Source of the DNA: Parasponia andersonii
Lineage: Eukaryota > Streptophyta > Magnoliopsida > Rosales > Cannabaceae
NCBI GenBank assembly: GCA_002914805.1
Contig: JXTB01000421.1
Span: forward strand, 231,535-295,534
Direction of reading: 5' to 3'
Length of the DNA stretch: 64,000 nucleotides
In this document: one piece after another, positions 1 to 12,342 of the stretch
Position numbering within the stretch: position 1 is the first letter of the stretch
How the letters are laid out: each line of letters begins with the position of its first letter
The notes under the pieces: generated by a model
Database searches by the model: none
Seen by the model: only the letters and a program-made list of their open reading frames with translations
What the model was told of the DNA's origin: nothing
Made by a program: the position numbers and the translations under genes

Positions 1-1353
1 TATGTCAAAAATCTAACAATGTTAAATTTAGCCCACAAAAAAAAAAAAAAAGCTTGCATTGAAAAATGACTTTAGTGATTTACGCTAAAATATGGCATTG
101 ACGCATAAATATAGCGTCCGCATCATGACAATGACAGTTGAGTCTTGCATGTCATTTTTTTTTTTTTTTTGGTTTTTTAAAATGTTGGTAAGGACAATTT
201 TGATTTCTTCCATATTCACATGAAGCTTCCTAACTTTTATATGTTTATGATTCTTCAAGAAAATGTAAATATAAATTTAAAAATAAAAAAGGGAGAAGGA
301 AAGGAGAAAGGTTGATGTGGAAACCAATTGTGAAAGCATAATAGTCTTTTCTTTTCAATTAAAAAAACAAATAGTGCAAGAAAGGTCTTATATATCGGAC
401 GAAATAACAGGTAAATGTTATTATCAACTAAACTTTATGCATGAAAACATTTTTTGAGTGTGTACTACCCTTTTTCATAATTGATTGTCTATAGCATATA
501 CTATTAGAAATCTACCATCTACCCCAATGTCCTTTTTCATAATTGATCGTCTATAGCATATACTATTAGAAATGTGCCAGCTGCACCAATTTGCACAGTA
601 CATAGGTACTAAAATTATCATCGATAATTGTACACTGCACAGCAAATTCAAATCTACATCAATACCTATCCACATTAACAGTAAGGCGACTTATTCCCTT
701 CTGCAAGTGATTGCCAACTGCCAAATTCCCAAAGGGTGGGGAAACAAGAACAAGCCAAAACTAAACCAATAATTATGTCCCATACGTCACCTTCTATCAT
801 TTCACTTCAAAAACTTGCTTATAATTTTTTTTTTTCCTTTTGTTAACAATAAGGGGGGAAAAAAGTGATTGCTGATCATTAACATATTAATTTTCTAACC
901 AAATTTTGGCAATAATGAAAATCTGACATACGAATCGTATTTTTATACTATGCCAAATAGCAGTGCCATTTCGATCTTAGGAGTCTTTCAATTCTACCCT
1001 TGGCTTAACAACTAAGAAAAGAAAAGTGAAACAACCAAAAGAAAAGAATTAGTAACCTGCATGAAGATTCAAATTCATAATAACAACGTTTATTCACTCA
1101 TAATAACAAAGCAGTCTCTGAGTATTTTACAAGATGACACAGCAAAGCACACATGGGAACAAGTAAAAGCCACCAAATATGCAGAAAACACAAAGCAATG
1201 TTACAATGACAGTGCAAACTTCATACCCAGTTTGCTTATTTAGGTAATGGGATTGCATCAAGTAAAGGTACACACAGGCAAACCCATACGACTAAGAGCA
1301 ATACTAGAAGTCGAGAACGGGATAGTAGTAATCCATTAATCACAGTTGTGATT
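1..1353. other. Intergenic, no gene seen
   Basis: AT-rich DNA downstream of the GGP gene. The only open frames are 60-66 codons, lack splice context and match no family I recognise. The one visible structure is a 62-bp tandem duplication, listed separately. Confidence 0.6.
469..592. repeat. 62-bp tandem duplication
   Basis: Two adjacent units of 62 bp begin at 469 and 531 with CCTTTTTCATAATTGAT and share the CTATAGCATATACTATTAG core. They diverge only towards their ends. It looks like a simple local duplication with no coding content. Confidence 0.8.
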
Positions 1354-3171
1354 TTACTGCAGAACAAGGCATTCTTGTGTCCCAGCAACAATAGCAGGGT
1401 GAGAGCTATTGTTAATGGCCTTCACTTCATCAGTGGCTTCAGGTTTGGCTTCCTGCTCCTCGTTTAGATCTTTACTCCCATTATCAGCAGAAGCAATGGC
1501 TTCGAATATGAGGGCAGTAACTTCTTGGAACCTTTCTTCAGAAAGGGAGACCTCAGCAAGTAGCCTCCAAGCATTTTCTTCAGACGCTTCTTCGTAGTCC
1601 TTCTTCCTCTTTAACACCATGTGACCACTGATTTCCCACACAGCAGGATTCACTTGAGTATCCAGAAGCTCAGCACTCACTTCCCCGAGAGCTTGTTTCT
1701 CAGCGTAACACTGCTCATTCATGAAGACGATGAGTATTGTAGCAGTTAAGTAAATTAAAACTGATATTTGCATATAACAGACTTGAAGTCACATGAAAAT
1801 GTTTAAGGTCATTAACAAATTACCTGTGGCAAGAGAAAGATCCGATTTCCACAATCAGCAATGAGGACATTGTATGGTATGTTGTTGTCTTGAAGACAAA
1901 TGCAGGCATCGGAGACTGCGTAAGACAAATGTTCCATAGTATTTCCACCCTCAAGGACAAGACCCCTGACTGGATAGTTCACTAACTCAGAGATTTTCAC
2001 ACCACCATCAAGAGTCGTTACTTTTTTGGTGGGAGCCTTCTCAATGGGAAAGGGTACGGCCAAGAAGTAAGCCTGTTCATAAACACAGCATTTAAATCAC
2101 TTATAATTAAATATAACCAGTAGTAAAACATATGCAAGGATCGATACATCAGATATAACTCAAGACGCTATGAGCAAGGCAGACAGTTTGAAAATTGAAA
2201 CCTGGAAGTGAAGGTGATTAATTGTAGCAAATGCACCTAAGCTGTTGTAACCCAGCCGGAAGTAAGGATTCCCAGCTTCAGCAGCCATGTGAAGTGCAAG
2301 CAAGAAGCTTTCTCGGTCAATCCTTTGTGGCAAGCAATCAAGAATGCGAGGGATCAACAGCACGTGCCCATATTCAATGGGACTGACCTGTTAGGTAGAG
2401 GAAAACAAGCACTAACTTATCAAAATCATGTTCATGTGACTTCTTAATATCAAATAATCAAACAAGAAAATGAGCATACATTGATGGCAACAACACTCGG
2501 AGAATTCTCAGCATCAATGGGAGCACTTGGGAAGAACTGGATGTCACCATCTTCGCTTGCTTCAAACTGGAAGAGCACCTCTTCTTGCCCAACTTTGGTG
2601 AAGTTGAACTTGTTCTCATCAAAGGGCTGAAGGACCTTATCAACTCGGAATTCAGTTGGCCTCTTCTTCAGATGGCGGCCCTCGTTCAGCTGGGCAACGA
2701 AACCGTACCGACCCGGAATCACCTAAACAAAAGAAAGATTTATTTCATCAAGTTCATATGACTTTATATACAGCTGGGATTACCAATTCACATTAAACCA
2801 AATTGAGGAGAAAAGAAAAGGAACCCAGAACAGACCTTGGTTTCACAGGCAGTAACATCATACCGAAATAGGCCCCTCTGCACGCGATCCTCCCACTACA
2901 AGGAAGCATACAAAGAATTCTAACTAACAATAATCGATAACCCACAAAACAACAGAGTTTAAAATTTCGGTCATCATCTGCTTTAACTAATTTACCTGCC
3001 CAAGAACAAGTGAGTCAAGAAAGGCAATCGGAGCCTCTCCACTCTCATGCTGGGGTAAGCCCTTGGCACAAGCAACTTTGTCCAGCTTCTTGTAAGCATA
3101 CAATGGAAGTTTTGACCCTATAAAACAGACAACAAAGCTATAACTCAATCCCACACAAGTAACAAGCACAA

Positions 3172-3207
<36 letters not shown>

Positions 3208-3383
3208 CAAAACTTAAAGACAGTCCTTTTTCTTTAAAAAGACCATGTGAAATAAGAAAGAATACCTGGAATGCAACAGCTTCTGAGGCAGTTTCTACCG
3301 CAGCCTCCTACGCGATCCTCTTCGGCCTCTTCCTTTTGGTAATTGGAAACAACAGTAGGAACCCTCTTAATCCTAAGCATCAT
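1354..3383 (-). CDS. GGP (VTC2-type): GDP-L-galactose phosphorylase
   Basis: The enzyme transfers GMP from GDP-L-galactose to phosphate, giving L-galactose 1-phosphate, the first committed and main control step of the Smirnoff-Wheeler ascorbate pathway. Seven coding exons join in frame: 3383-3266, 3117-2996, 2895-2836, 2722-2480, 2387-2202, 2072-1824 and 1710-1354, giving 444 residues. The plant family is about 440 long. The start is a double ATG, and the protein opens with MLRIKRVPTVVSNYQKEE after the first Met, as in plant GGPs. The HIT-superfamily motif NHLHFQ lies at residues 238-243; its first His matches the nucleophilic His of the family. NPAVWEISGHMVLKRK in the last exon is also diagnostic. 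All introns have GT-AG ends and no frame is broken. A conserved upstream ORF lies in the leader. VTC2 and VTC5 type paralogues cannot be separated here. Confidence 0.97.
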
Positions 3384-3554
3384 CTTGGCTTATATACCAG
3401 GAGATTACACACAACCCGACTCAAACAACGACAGAGACTAGCTTAATCAAGGATCTAGTTTTAGTCACTTGCTCTTATAAGAATATCTTATCTTCTTACT
3501 AATCTTTAGAATCGAAACAAAAAGAGAGTTAGAAGAAAAACACAACAATCTAAT

Positions 3555-3746
3555 CTAAAAAATTAGGTACGTAGAGAAAGATGATGAACCACCGCCAGCA
3601 AGGAAGAGGAGGTCAGAAGGGCTACCGCCTTCGGAAGGCAAAGCGCCACGCCCGCCGTGCGGCGAAGGGTTGCTCTCGACTACACAACCCCTGCGTCGTA
3701 CAGCGCGGACATGAATGAGAGGCCGAGAAACTCTGTGTATAGCCGT
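3555..3746 (-). CDS. Conserved peptide uORF with ACG start, GGP leader
   Basis: A 63-codon frame in the 5' leader of the GGP gene runs from ACG at 3746-3744 to TAG at 3557-3555, ending 171 nt before the main ATG. Its core, RGCVVESNPSPHGGRGAL followed by PSEGGSPSDLLFLAGGG, is what I recall as the conserved GGP upstream peptide. That peptide is known to start at a non-AUG codon and to repress GGP translation when ascorbate is high. The frame has no ATG at any point upstream. The ACG sits in a good context, with A at -3 and G at +4. The frame stays open upstream to about 3917, where only a GTG is available. The role is from family knowledge; the ACG start is my reading of frame and context. Confidence 0.88.
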   Translation of the reverse strand, partial: TAIHRVSRPLIHVRAVRRRGCVVESNPSPHGGRGALPSEGGSPSDLLFLAGGGSSSFSTYLIF

Positions 3747-3897
3747 GATGTCTACAACTTGTCTAACCTGGGTCTTACCCCTCTCAAAAGAAAAACTCTT
3801 CTTCTTCTCTCTATCTTCCTTCCTAAGAACCCCAACCAAAAACTCTCTTTCTTTCACTTTCTCGAGAAAATAGAAGATACCCAGATGCCAAAACCCA

Positions 3898-3912
3898 AAA
3901 ACGGCGTCGTTC
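3898..3912 (-). promoter_or_regulatory. GAACGACGCCGTTTT motif, GGP leader
   Basis: The minus strand reads GAACGACGCCGTTTT, an imperfect palindrome of the ACGAC(N)CGT type that recurs near the starts of other genes in this window (24048, 30906, 37235). Function is unknown from sequence. Confidence 0.4.
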
Positions 3913-4070
3913 AACACCCACTCCGAACGATTCAGGTCGAAATCGAAGGTACCCAGATGGGGAATCGAGGGAGATTGTCAAGGAGAAGGAAGCAAGAGCT
4001 AAATTGGGCAATTGGGTTATAGTATAGAATGGTAGTTGTGGTGTAGAAAGGGGAGGTAGATGTGGGTATC

Positions 4071-4078
4071 TTATATAG
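4071..4078 (-). promoter_or_regulatory. Probable TATA box of the GGP gene
   Basis: On the minus strand this reads TTATCTATATAAGATA, a good plant TATA box. It would place transcription start near 4040 and give a leader of roughly 650 nt holding the uORF, if the leader has no intron. The start site is inferred. Confidence 0.5.
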
Positions 4079-4643
4079 ATAAGATGTTTGAGGAGGCGTG
4101 AATAATTGTGGAGGGTTGTTGTGGCTGTAGTTGAGCCTTGGGTGATGAATGGGTCTGTAACGCTAGAGGATTTTCGTGGCCTTGGTTTTGTGGAAGAAGA
4201 CAATTATAATTGAAAGCAAGAGAGATTGAGACTGTGGCGCGAGAATGAGAGAGAGAGCAAGACCCTCCAAAACTTGGGGCTATGGCCTTATGGGTTTTGG
4301 CCCAGTTTCTTTTTCACCTGTACCGCCCAATTTGGGTTGTCGAAATAGGGGGACCACTTGATGAACGGACGGGCGGAGATACCAGTATATCACCAATATA
4401 TGTCCCCTCCTCTATGATCCTTCCTCAACTTGGATTTATATAATTGCTTATTGGGACCGCCTTTGATTATTTTGAAAAAAATTCAATATAAGAAATAGTT
4501 TTCTTACAAGTGTTTATAAAAAACACTCTCCCAAAGAAAATTGTTTATCAAGAGTGAGCTTTTTGCTAAATGTGTATGCAGCATATACATGCATGGATGT
4601 TTGGTGACGTTTGCTAAATGTGATGTTATAGTAATATTACGGA

Positions 4644-5136
4644 TTAATGGCACAAATGGTAATTTAATTTTAAAAAGTTTTGGTTCTAGTAATTAAAAAC
4701 TTGAATTTTTTGATATTGTTTAAATTGTTTAAATTGCAACTTGTTATGAAATTTTTTTTTATCAAAAACACACGCAGTGGCATGTGAAAATGTATTTGAA
4801 AAAAAATTTTGGAGTTTTAAGTATAAAAATGAATAATCAAAAAATAATTTTTTCTAAATTTGTAACTTTAAGAATTTTAAAAAGTGCAAAGAATATATTT
4901 TATATTCTTTCGAAATTCTTTTGTTAAGTTTATTTTTTTTAATATTCTTTCGGATACTACAACGTACTTTTTATGTGTATTTTTTGTTAAAAATTTAATA
5001 ATATATTACAATTTAGACGATCAATAGATTAAATTACTATAAATCAAAAAAATTAAAGGACTTAATTATCACAATTAAAATTTTAAAAATTAAATTACCA
5101 TAAATTGGATAATTCATGGACCATTTATGCCATAAA
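4644..5136. mobile_element. Candidate miniature inverted-repeat element
   Basis: The left edge reads TTAATGGCACAAATGGTAAT and continues TTAATTTT. The right edge, in reverse complement, reads TTTATGGCATAAATGG and, after about 24 extra bases, also continues GGTAATTTAATTTT. The pair forms imperfect terminal inverted repeats around about 490 bp of non-coding AT-rich DNA. No clear target-site duplication is visible. It could instead be an older repeat of another class. Confidence 0.45.
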
Positions 5137-5213
5137 CCCTAGTTTTACCATACATATGTGTCATTTTTAAATGGTCCATAAACCTTAGTTTTACCATACA
5201 TATGTGTCATTTT
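5131..5213. repeat. 46-bp tandem duplication
   Basis: Two units beginning CATAAACC(C/T)TAGTTTTACC at 5131 and 5177 share CATACATATGTGTCATTTT. They directly follow the candidate miniature element. Confidence 0.75.
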
Positions 5214-8200
5214 CTTGTTCATAAGACTACGTGGATGTCTCTCCTATAACCTGGAAATGTTAAGTCTAACTCTTAAATTTTCAGTCTCTTTAAATGCATT
5301 AACGGTGGTTTAAGCTCAAAGTGTTTATTATTGTATACATTAATTTATTTTCTTTGTTTTACATATGGTCAACCATTTGCTCATGATTTGACTAGAATTG
5401 TCTTGAGATTAGCTGATGAAGAGTTACAGCAGCACTCTCTTTTTTATTCTCTCATTTTTTTTAATCTTATTTAATAGAAGAATTATTTTTCTTTCATCTA
5501 TTATTTTAAAGATTACTTTTTGTAATAGTATTTTTGTTTATCTAGAAAAAGTTCATTTTTTCCCCCTCGTGTGCTTGGAAATTTTTTTTTTTTTTTCTCT
5601 TTCTCAACATCCTATTATTTTTAAAATATTTTCATGGGAAATGGTATACGAGCATTTTGTTTGTTTGTTGGAAAATGCATAAGCATTTTCCTTGATTTAA
5701 ATAGGTGGATAATCTAAAATGCTCCAAAAGGAAAATAGGTGGACAATTTAAAATTGTGGCTCTTTAGGAAAACTTTGAGTGGGATAACATTTTGTTGTTT
5801 ATTGTAAATCCGGTACCATATACGTTATTCCCTATTTGGAAAGAAGATTTTTTTTTGGGTTGGTAAAACTCGATATTGTTTATTTAAAAGAACAATTTCA
5901 CTTTATTTGTAAAGATTATGTACTCAAATTGGGTTATTAATTTGCCTTTACTATTAGGAAAACTTTGAGCTGGGACACCATTTTGCTATCTATGATAAAT
6001 CAGATACCATACACGTTATTCCCGATTAGGACAGAAATTACTTGGTATTTGGTATATGGTAACATTTTGTCTAAAAGAACAATATTACCTCATTTGTAAA
6101 GGTTATTTACTCAAAATGGGTGATTTGCCTTTACTATATTTTGAAGGGTTTTTACTCTAATGCTGTGAATTTCACCACAACTATATAGTTGGTAGTCATT
6201 TTCAATATTTATTTCCCGTTAAAAGACCACGATACTTTATTCAAAAAAAAAAAAAAAAACCAAGATACGTCACTTTTTATGTAAGCATACCGAACAGAGA
6301 GAGAACCATAAATGTGGGAAATCCATGAAAAATTTGGCATTGACCAATCATATTCTACTTTTCGACCTTTTTTCTGTGGCACACAACAGAAGAGTCCAAA
6401 TCCGGAAATTTCCTAATTTCCAAGCCCATCTTCTGAAATATCAATCAAGGGGTGAGCTTTTAGCCAAGTCCCCACCATCCCAACTACTTGCGTGGCAGAC
6501 TTCCTTTGGATCATAAAAATAAATAAATACATAAAATAAAATAGTGATGTGCGGTTGTGAAGAGCAAGTCCCAAAATGTGGGACCCACCACAGTCTATCG
6601 TATGTCTTCTAAGTTTATCTTAAACGAGTAAAACGTTGGTCGCTTAATCTGCCCCCTCGACTAAATTGGAGACCCATAAAATAATGTCAATGGTCAATGT
6701 CTTTATCATTAGAGTAATCGAAAATACCACTTTTCTAAAATTGTGATTGAAAAATAAATAAATAAATAAGTCATGTAAGGGGACAAAGTGGGAATTGCAA
6801 AATGGAAAAGAATCAGAATCTGAGTTGAGGGATGATTTGGTGTGATGCACCTCCAATGTCCACTCTACAAAGCCCCCACACTTTGTCCAATCTGATTGTG
6901 TTTTTATGCACTTCTTGTAATGATATATAGACCATAGTCCCATTAGTTTTGACCTATAATTTTGCTACCCACAATATCCCCCGCGGTGGTACCCTCAGAA
7001 AGCTTATACCAATGGATGAGTATGATTTTTTTTTTATTTTTTTTTTAAACAAGAATGGATGATTATGATTGACAAACGCACAAGTCTATTATATTTATAT
7101 TTATAAAAAATAATATAAAATGTATTTCGTGACGTGGAATAGGAATGACATTTTTTTTTTTTTTTGGGAATAGGAATGACATTTTTTTTTTCGAAGTTTA
7201 AGTTTGGGTTGGAAGAAAATGAATCGAAAAGTGCTGCCGTTGGTTTTCTTGTTTGGGTCTAGATACAAATATGCATTCTAAAAAAAAATTTAATCAAGTT
7301 TGAGCAAGAATTAGCTAAACTAGGCATCAATTAAATATGAGTAATTTGGTTGGTTGGCTTTAGTCGATTTTGATTATACCATACTCGGTTCGGATTGGTG
7401 GTTATACGGGTTTACAAGTATTTTGTTCACCTATAATTATAAACATCTTTTAGTGGTTTTAGGTTTTCCAACATCATAGTCTAATTTAACATATGTATAT
7501 GTATATATTAATATGCAAACAAGGTGTTAAATTTGTAAAAAACGATCAAAATATAATGTTTAGTATTATCCACTGTCTATGAATATGGACGTGGTTATGG
7601 TTTAATTACATAGCTGTAACTATCGCAACAATTTAAGTTTAGAACGTTATTAAAACTGTATAAAAAGCTTGTAAAAACTCATATGTATTTGTCTCAAATT
7701 GTCAAAGGTTTTTTTACCTTGAAAAAAAAATTCTTTTCTTTGGATTCACCAAGCCATTTTCGCATAAGTTATAATCCACATCTGTCGTGTTTGTTTCCAT
7801 ATTTTATTATCAATACCATATAAAGATGCTTGAAAAAAGGTACGTAAAAATTCTAAAATAAATAGCATTATTTGTGCATAGAGGTCGGCTGTTGGCTGCG
7901 GATAATAAACTAATAATGTATGAATTAGTCAATTATTGGTTGTTTTACATTCCTATTTCTGGAGTTTGAGACTCATTGGCAGGACGAAACCAAATTAAAG
8001 ACGCATTTTAATTAAAATGCTTAAATTTACGGAAAAACAATTAAAACCGTGCATCATATTGCATTTAATATGTATATAAATTTAATTACTTTTTTCTATT
8101 TTTCACGTCACACATTGTCGTAATGACCATATCCATCGGACTTAATTCATAATTAGCCATGTCATTTGCCTAAGCAAACAAAATTAGTTGGATTTGGACA

Positions 8201-8660
8201 CTTTGCTTCTTGAGGAGAAAAACGAATATTTAAATAATTTCAATTTCAATTTACGAATTGGAAAAAGATGTGTCATTTGTCAAACTCAATGCTAATGACG
8301 ATAGCCAAGTACAATACAAATATAAAATCTAATTATGGATCATAAAAATCTTTACTTTTTTTGTCATTATTAGTTTAAAATATGATCAAGCATAATTGGT
8401 ACTCATCTAACTTATAAAAATTGATAATGTTGACTTGTTGATAACAATTGAGCATAGACATATAGTGAGATACCTTCTCCCCTCCTTTTAATTCTACATG
8501 GAGATTGGAGTGAGTTTTTTTTATCTTTTATTTTTTTTTTTGAAGGAAAAGAGTTTATCCTTTATTTTTTTTTCCACTATAGAGGGATGTATGAATTTTA
8601 ATCGTATCAAGTTTAAAATAAAATAAATAGCAAGAAAATTTCAAAAATATATTTGTATTA
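5214..8660. other. Intergenic, AT-rich, no gene seen
   Basis: No open frame here joins into a recognisable gene. Frames at 5416-5682, 6325-6516 and 6644-6943 are low-complexity or chance. The stretch holds the 190-bp tandem duplication at 5765-6140, several T tracts and the left flank of the Gypsy element. Confidence 0.5.
5765..6140. repeat. 190-bp diverged tandem duplication
   Basis: Two units start with TAGGAAAACTTTGAG at 5765 and 5955. Both go through ACCATA-ACGTTATTCCC, TAAAAGAACAAT and ACTCAAA-TGGGT, and both end in TTTGCCTTTACTAT. Identity by eye is near 75-80%, so the duplication is old. Confidence 0.75.
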
Positions 8661-9291
8661 TATTGACGGAAGTTTTGTCAACAATATATTTAAGAAATTG
8701 TAAGATGTGGCTTATGTGTATAAAGGATTGATCAATCAAAACATGTAAAAGACACAAAAATTTTATAATGGTTCGACTACAAAAAAGATGAGCCTACGTA
8801 TATTGTTGTTCACTATTTGCTGGGAGATTACAAGAGAGTACAGAGTGTGTTCAGAAAGTGAGTCCTTAAGCTTTTTCTTTCCCCCCAGAGCCCTCTCCTA
8901 CGACAGCATTGATCTTCCCCTTATATAGGTGAAGGTAGTTCAATGTTTTCCGATTATGAAAACGGATAATTATATAATCAGAAAATACAATTTGAGTAAC
9001 AATATAACTGGGTAATAACTTAAATGAAACGATTGGTCGATCTTGAAAGAGAATCTTTTGTTTCCCTTTTTTTGTAGATTACCCATTTAACGAAACTTCT
9101 TCTAGTTTCCTTTTCCTTCTGGTCGCACTTAACTTGTTCAGAGAAGATCGTACTTTATTCGGAGGGAGGTCGCATTCGACTTACTCGGAAGAGGTTGCAC
9201 TTAACTTACTCGTGTGACCTGTCACGTTCTCTTAGTTGCTAACTTTCCTTTTTTGGCATTGACCATCATTTAGATTTTAGACCGCACAATA
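8661..9291 (-). repeat. 3' LTR of the Gypsy element
   Basis: It begins TATTGACGGAAGTTTTGTC and ends GACCGCACAATA on the plus strand, and aligns base for base along its length with 19153-19782. The terminal TG/CA has drifted (TA at the left, TA at the right) compared with the better preserved right LTR. Confidence 0.93.
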
Positions 9292-9639
9292 ATTGCCCCA
9301 TAGCTCTATTAGTTCTTTAGGACAAAATGGAGCTTCCTTCTATTAAGTGTGAGCTCATAAATGCAACGTCATGACATTATCTCAAGATATTTAAAGAGTC
9401 GTCAATTCTCAAATCACATCTTTTTAGAACCACACGTACCTTCTCTTGACAGATGAAACCACGTGTCACCTTTTTACAGCAAAACCCGAGGAGACTTTTC
9501 CATTTTTTGAGCAGACACAATGACAGCGATCACGCCAGCTATTGTCTTAAATCGAGTCGTTTCAAATTTTGAAAAGATACCGATTTAATTTCAGAAAATC
9601 AACTACCGCGTGAATTTCGGCCTCTGGATCTGAAAATTA

Positions 9640-9888
9640 AATACTTTGATCAACGGTTGTGATTTGGCGATGCCAGTGACATATATATCGAAAATCGCTC
9701 CGCCTCTTCTTCATTACTCAAACCCTATCGCCTCCTACTTCTCTCTCCTGAAACCTGAAGTGTCCACAGAGCAATCCTTCTGGCGTCGTTCTGTTTCTCA
9801 GCTCGCACAGCTTTATCATCTTCTCCGATGAAGTTATCATCACAATTCTTCAGACGTCATCTTGGTCCCTCTGTCTTCAAAAAAAGGT
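9640..9888 (+). promoter_or_regulatory. Likely promoter and leader exon of the antisense gene
   Basis: A plus-strand stretch just inside the 3' LTR holds CATATATATCG and a CT-rich leader, then AAAAAAAG followed by GTTAGTATAT, a good splice donor at about 9888. The matching acceptor is TTTCTTTTCAG at 10328, directly before the ATG of the antisense gene. The two together suggest a spliced leader; the start site is inferred. Confidence 0.45.
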
Positions 9889-10328
9889 TAGTATATATCC
9901 TCTCTCTCTTATTCTTCGATTTTTCCAGAACTCTTATTTATAGATCCTATTTCTAGAAAATAAAAACAAATCATAGATCTAAATATTGTGAACATAAACC
10001 CATCCCATATTCGGATGGACTGTAAAATAGAAATTTTTCAGAATTCCTCCATTAAGTTATAGAATACACTCTTTAGATGACTGACAGACAGACGAACTCG
10101 TAGAAAAATTTTAGGATATGAAACCTTATTTTTTGAAAATCATAATCAGTCGAATGATGAATTATCGAAGAACTGCTCGAATAATTTTTATGAATCCGTA
10201 CATCGATTAGAAAAAATTCGATGAGTAGCTTGTTGATACAATCCTAGGATGAGACCCTAAAACTGCTCGCATATAGCTAAGATCCCTGATGCTCGCATAG
10301 GATTAAATTCATCCATATTTCTTTTCAG

Positions 10329-12342
10329 ATGTCTAGTAGTGAGGATTTTAGGGAAGAAAATGCATTCTCAGGAGAATCTTCCAATTCCAGCGTTAGCACT
10401 ATAAACCTCGAAGACTACCTTGAGCCAGAACCTGAAGTGGAAATAACCGGGGTCAGGCAAAGTAGTCCTCGCATAGGCAACCTTCCTCAAGACCAATAGC
10501 CTCGACATATCAGAGATGCCCCTGCGTTCGCAATGGATTATCAATATGTAGAGGGAGGTTGGTCATGTACCAATGTAAAGACGAGCTGTTCAACAAACAA
10601 GCTCAGAAAAATCATTTGCAACTATAAAATCGACGTCCCTCTACGCCTTCCCACAGAGTTCAATCGACCATATACACCTCCTCGCGAAATTGCCTCATTC
10701 TCGGAAGTAGTTCTTAGATGCGGTGTCCACCTCTCACTTCATCCTTACATAAAATCAATCGTCGATTATTATGGAGTCGTCCTTTTTCAACTAACTCTAA
10801 ATACTTATAGATACATGGTAGATCTGTGCATACTATACCATAAACTAGGCTTAGAAACCCCCACTCCTGAAGAGTTCGCTTGGTTTTACCAAGTGAAATC
10901 AAACCCATCAGACTTCGGCTTCTTTTATGCAAGCAAGTGGTCAAACCAAGTAATAAAAACTATCTACGGGGTTCACAATAACATGGGAAAATGGAAAAAT
11001 CTATTTTTCCACTTTGACTACGCAGATAACGGCTTCTTTCAGAAACCTGGTAGGTAACTTTCAGCTTATCGCCTTTTCTACATAAATATATTGTTCTGAT
11101 CTCACTCGTATGTCATCGCAGATAATAGGAAACGTCCAGGACTATCCAGAGAGCAGCTCGCAAGGGTATATAAAATAAACAACCTTCCGATCAAAGAGTT
11201 TGATTAGAAGAAGCTTGGGACAACCAAGAACTTAGTTGCTTGCGGACTGCTTCCAAGGGGAGCCACCTTCCCAGATTCTACTAACCGTCCCACTAAACCT
11301 TCGAGCTCGAAGAAGAAGCCGAGGAAACAGAACGAAAAGGGTACCTCGTCTTCAAAACTCAGGAAACGAAAGCACCTACCTCACGTAAAGTCTCGGAAGC
11401 ATCCTCTTCACCACCAATCTCTCATTAGCAAGAAGGTAGTTATTTTTCTTTTTCCTCTCATCGCATTATGTCACCTCACATGCTGACTTGCATATTTGTA
11501 CAGAAATGGTCATTGGCAACGGACTACGAGCACCACCTTCTACTCTGGGGTCAATAGCAAAGTCCAAGACACCAGAGAGCACGCCTCCAATGATGAAAGG
11601 GAAAGAGAAGGTCGACACTTCAAAGAACCGAAAAGTCGCCTTTGAGGATATCCCAGCAAGCACACCTCCTCCTCAATCTCCACTAACTGCGAGCCAACCT
11701 GAGCCACCCAAGGAGACGGCCACTTCTGATGAAGGACCAAGCTAGGTCGATAAAGACGAGGAGCTTTTCGCACTACTTCGTCAACTGCCAGAAAAAGCTG
11801 GTATGAGCGCAGCCTTCATCAACCGTTTTACCTCTGAAGATGGCTGGGAGAGGATGAAGCGACGATCAGCCAAGGTTGCCTTCGGTTCTGCGATGAGGAT
11901 GTTGGCGAATGTAAGCATCTTCTATTTTCTCTCTTCAACGCACTTTTCTGGTATTGATGTGTTATATTTTCAGACCACTGCAGCTGTTGTTTTGATGCAT
12001 GACCCGGTCCTGAAATGTATTGAAAAAACTGAAAAATTCGAAGAAATAACCCAAGCATTCGAGGACTCGGAGAAGGCTCGCGGGGAAGAGAAAAAATCCT
12101 TTGAACTGGAGAATCGGCAGCTACACGAGGATCTGGCCAAGGAAAAGCTCGAAAAGGAGAAGCTCGAGGAAAAAATTAAAGAACTTGAGAAGACAATCTC
12201 CGAGCATCCGGATATTCCAGAGAAGGCAACGACAGAAGCGGCTCACAAGGCTATAAAAGAGTTCAAGACCACCGAAGGCAAGAAGTTCGAAGAAAAAGCT
12301 AGGGACATCGCCTCGTCGACCATAATATATAATATCTTCTGA
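10329..12342 (+). pseudogene. Extra antisense gene of the Gypsy element, gypsy-type putative transposase domain
   Basis: This gene runs opposite to gag-pol between integrase and the 3' LTR. Exon 1 starts at ATG 10329 after a CAG acceptor and is broken by TAG at 10497-10499, then continues in the same frame to about 11055. Its PTEFNRPYTPP...CGVHLSLHP...YGVVLFQLTLN segment resembles the plant putative gypsy-type transposon domain (Transposase_28 type). Further exons follow likely acceptors at about 11122, 11502 and 11972. One holds a stop (11743-11745), and the last (to 12342) encodes a charged coiled coil rich in EKLEKEKLEEKIKELEK. Extra ORFs of this kind are known in Tat-lineage elements, with unknown function. 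This copy cannot be fully translated. Confidence 0.7.

Noticed and set aside
3747..3917. Longer uORF starting at 3917
   Set aside because: The codon at 3917 is GTG, not ATG, in weak context. The conserved part begins near the ACG at 3746.
3657..4022. Plus-strand open frame of 121 codons
   Set aside because: It lies antisense to the conserved GGP uORF and leader, and its length is a by-product of that conserved frame.
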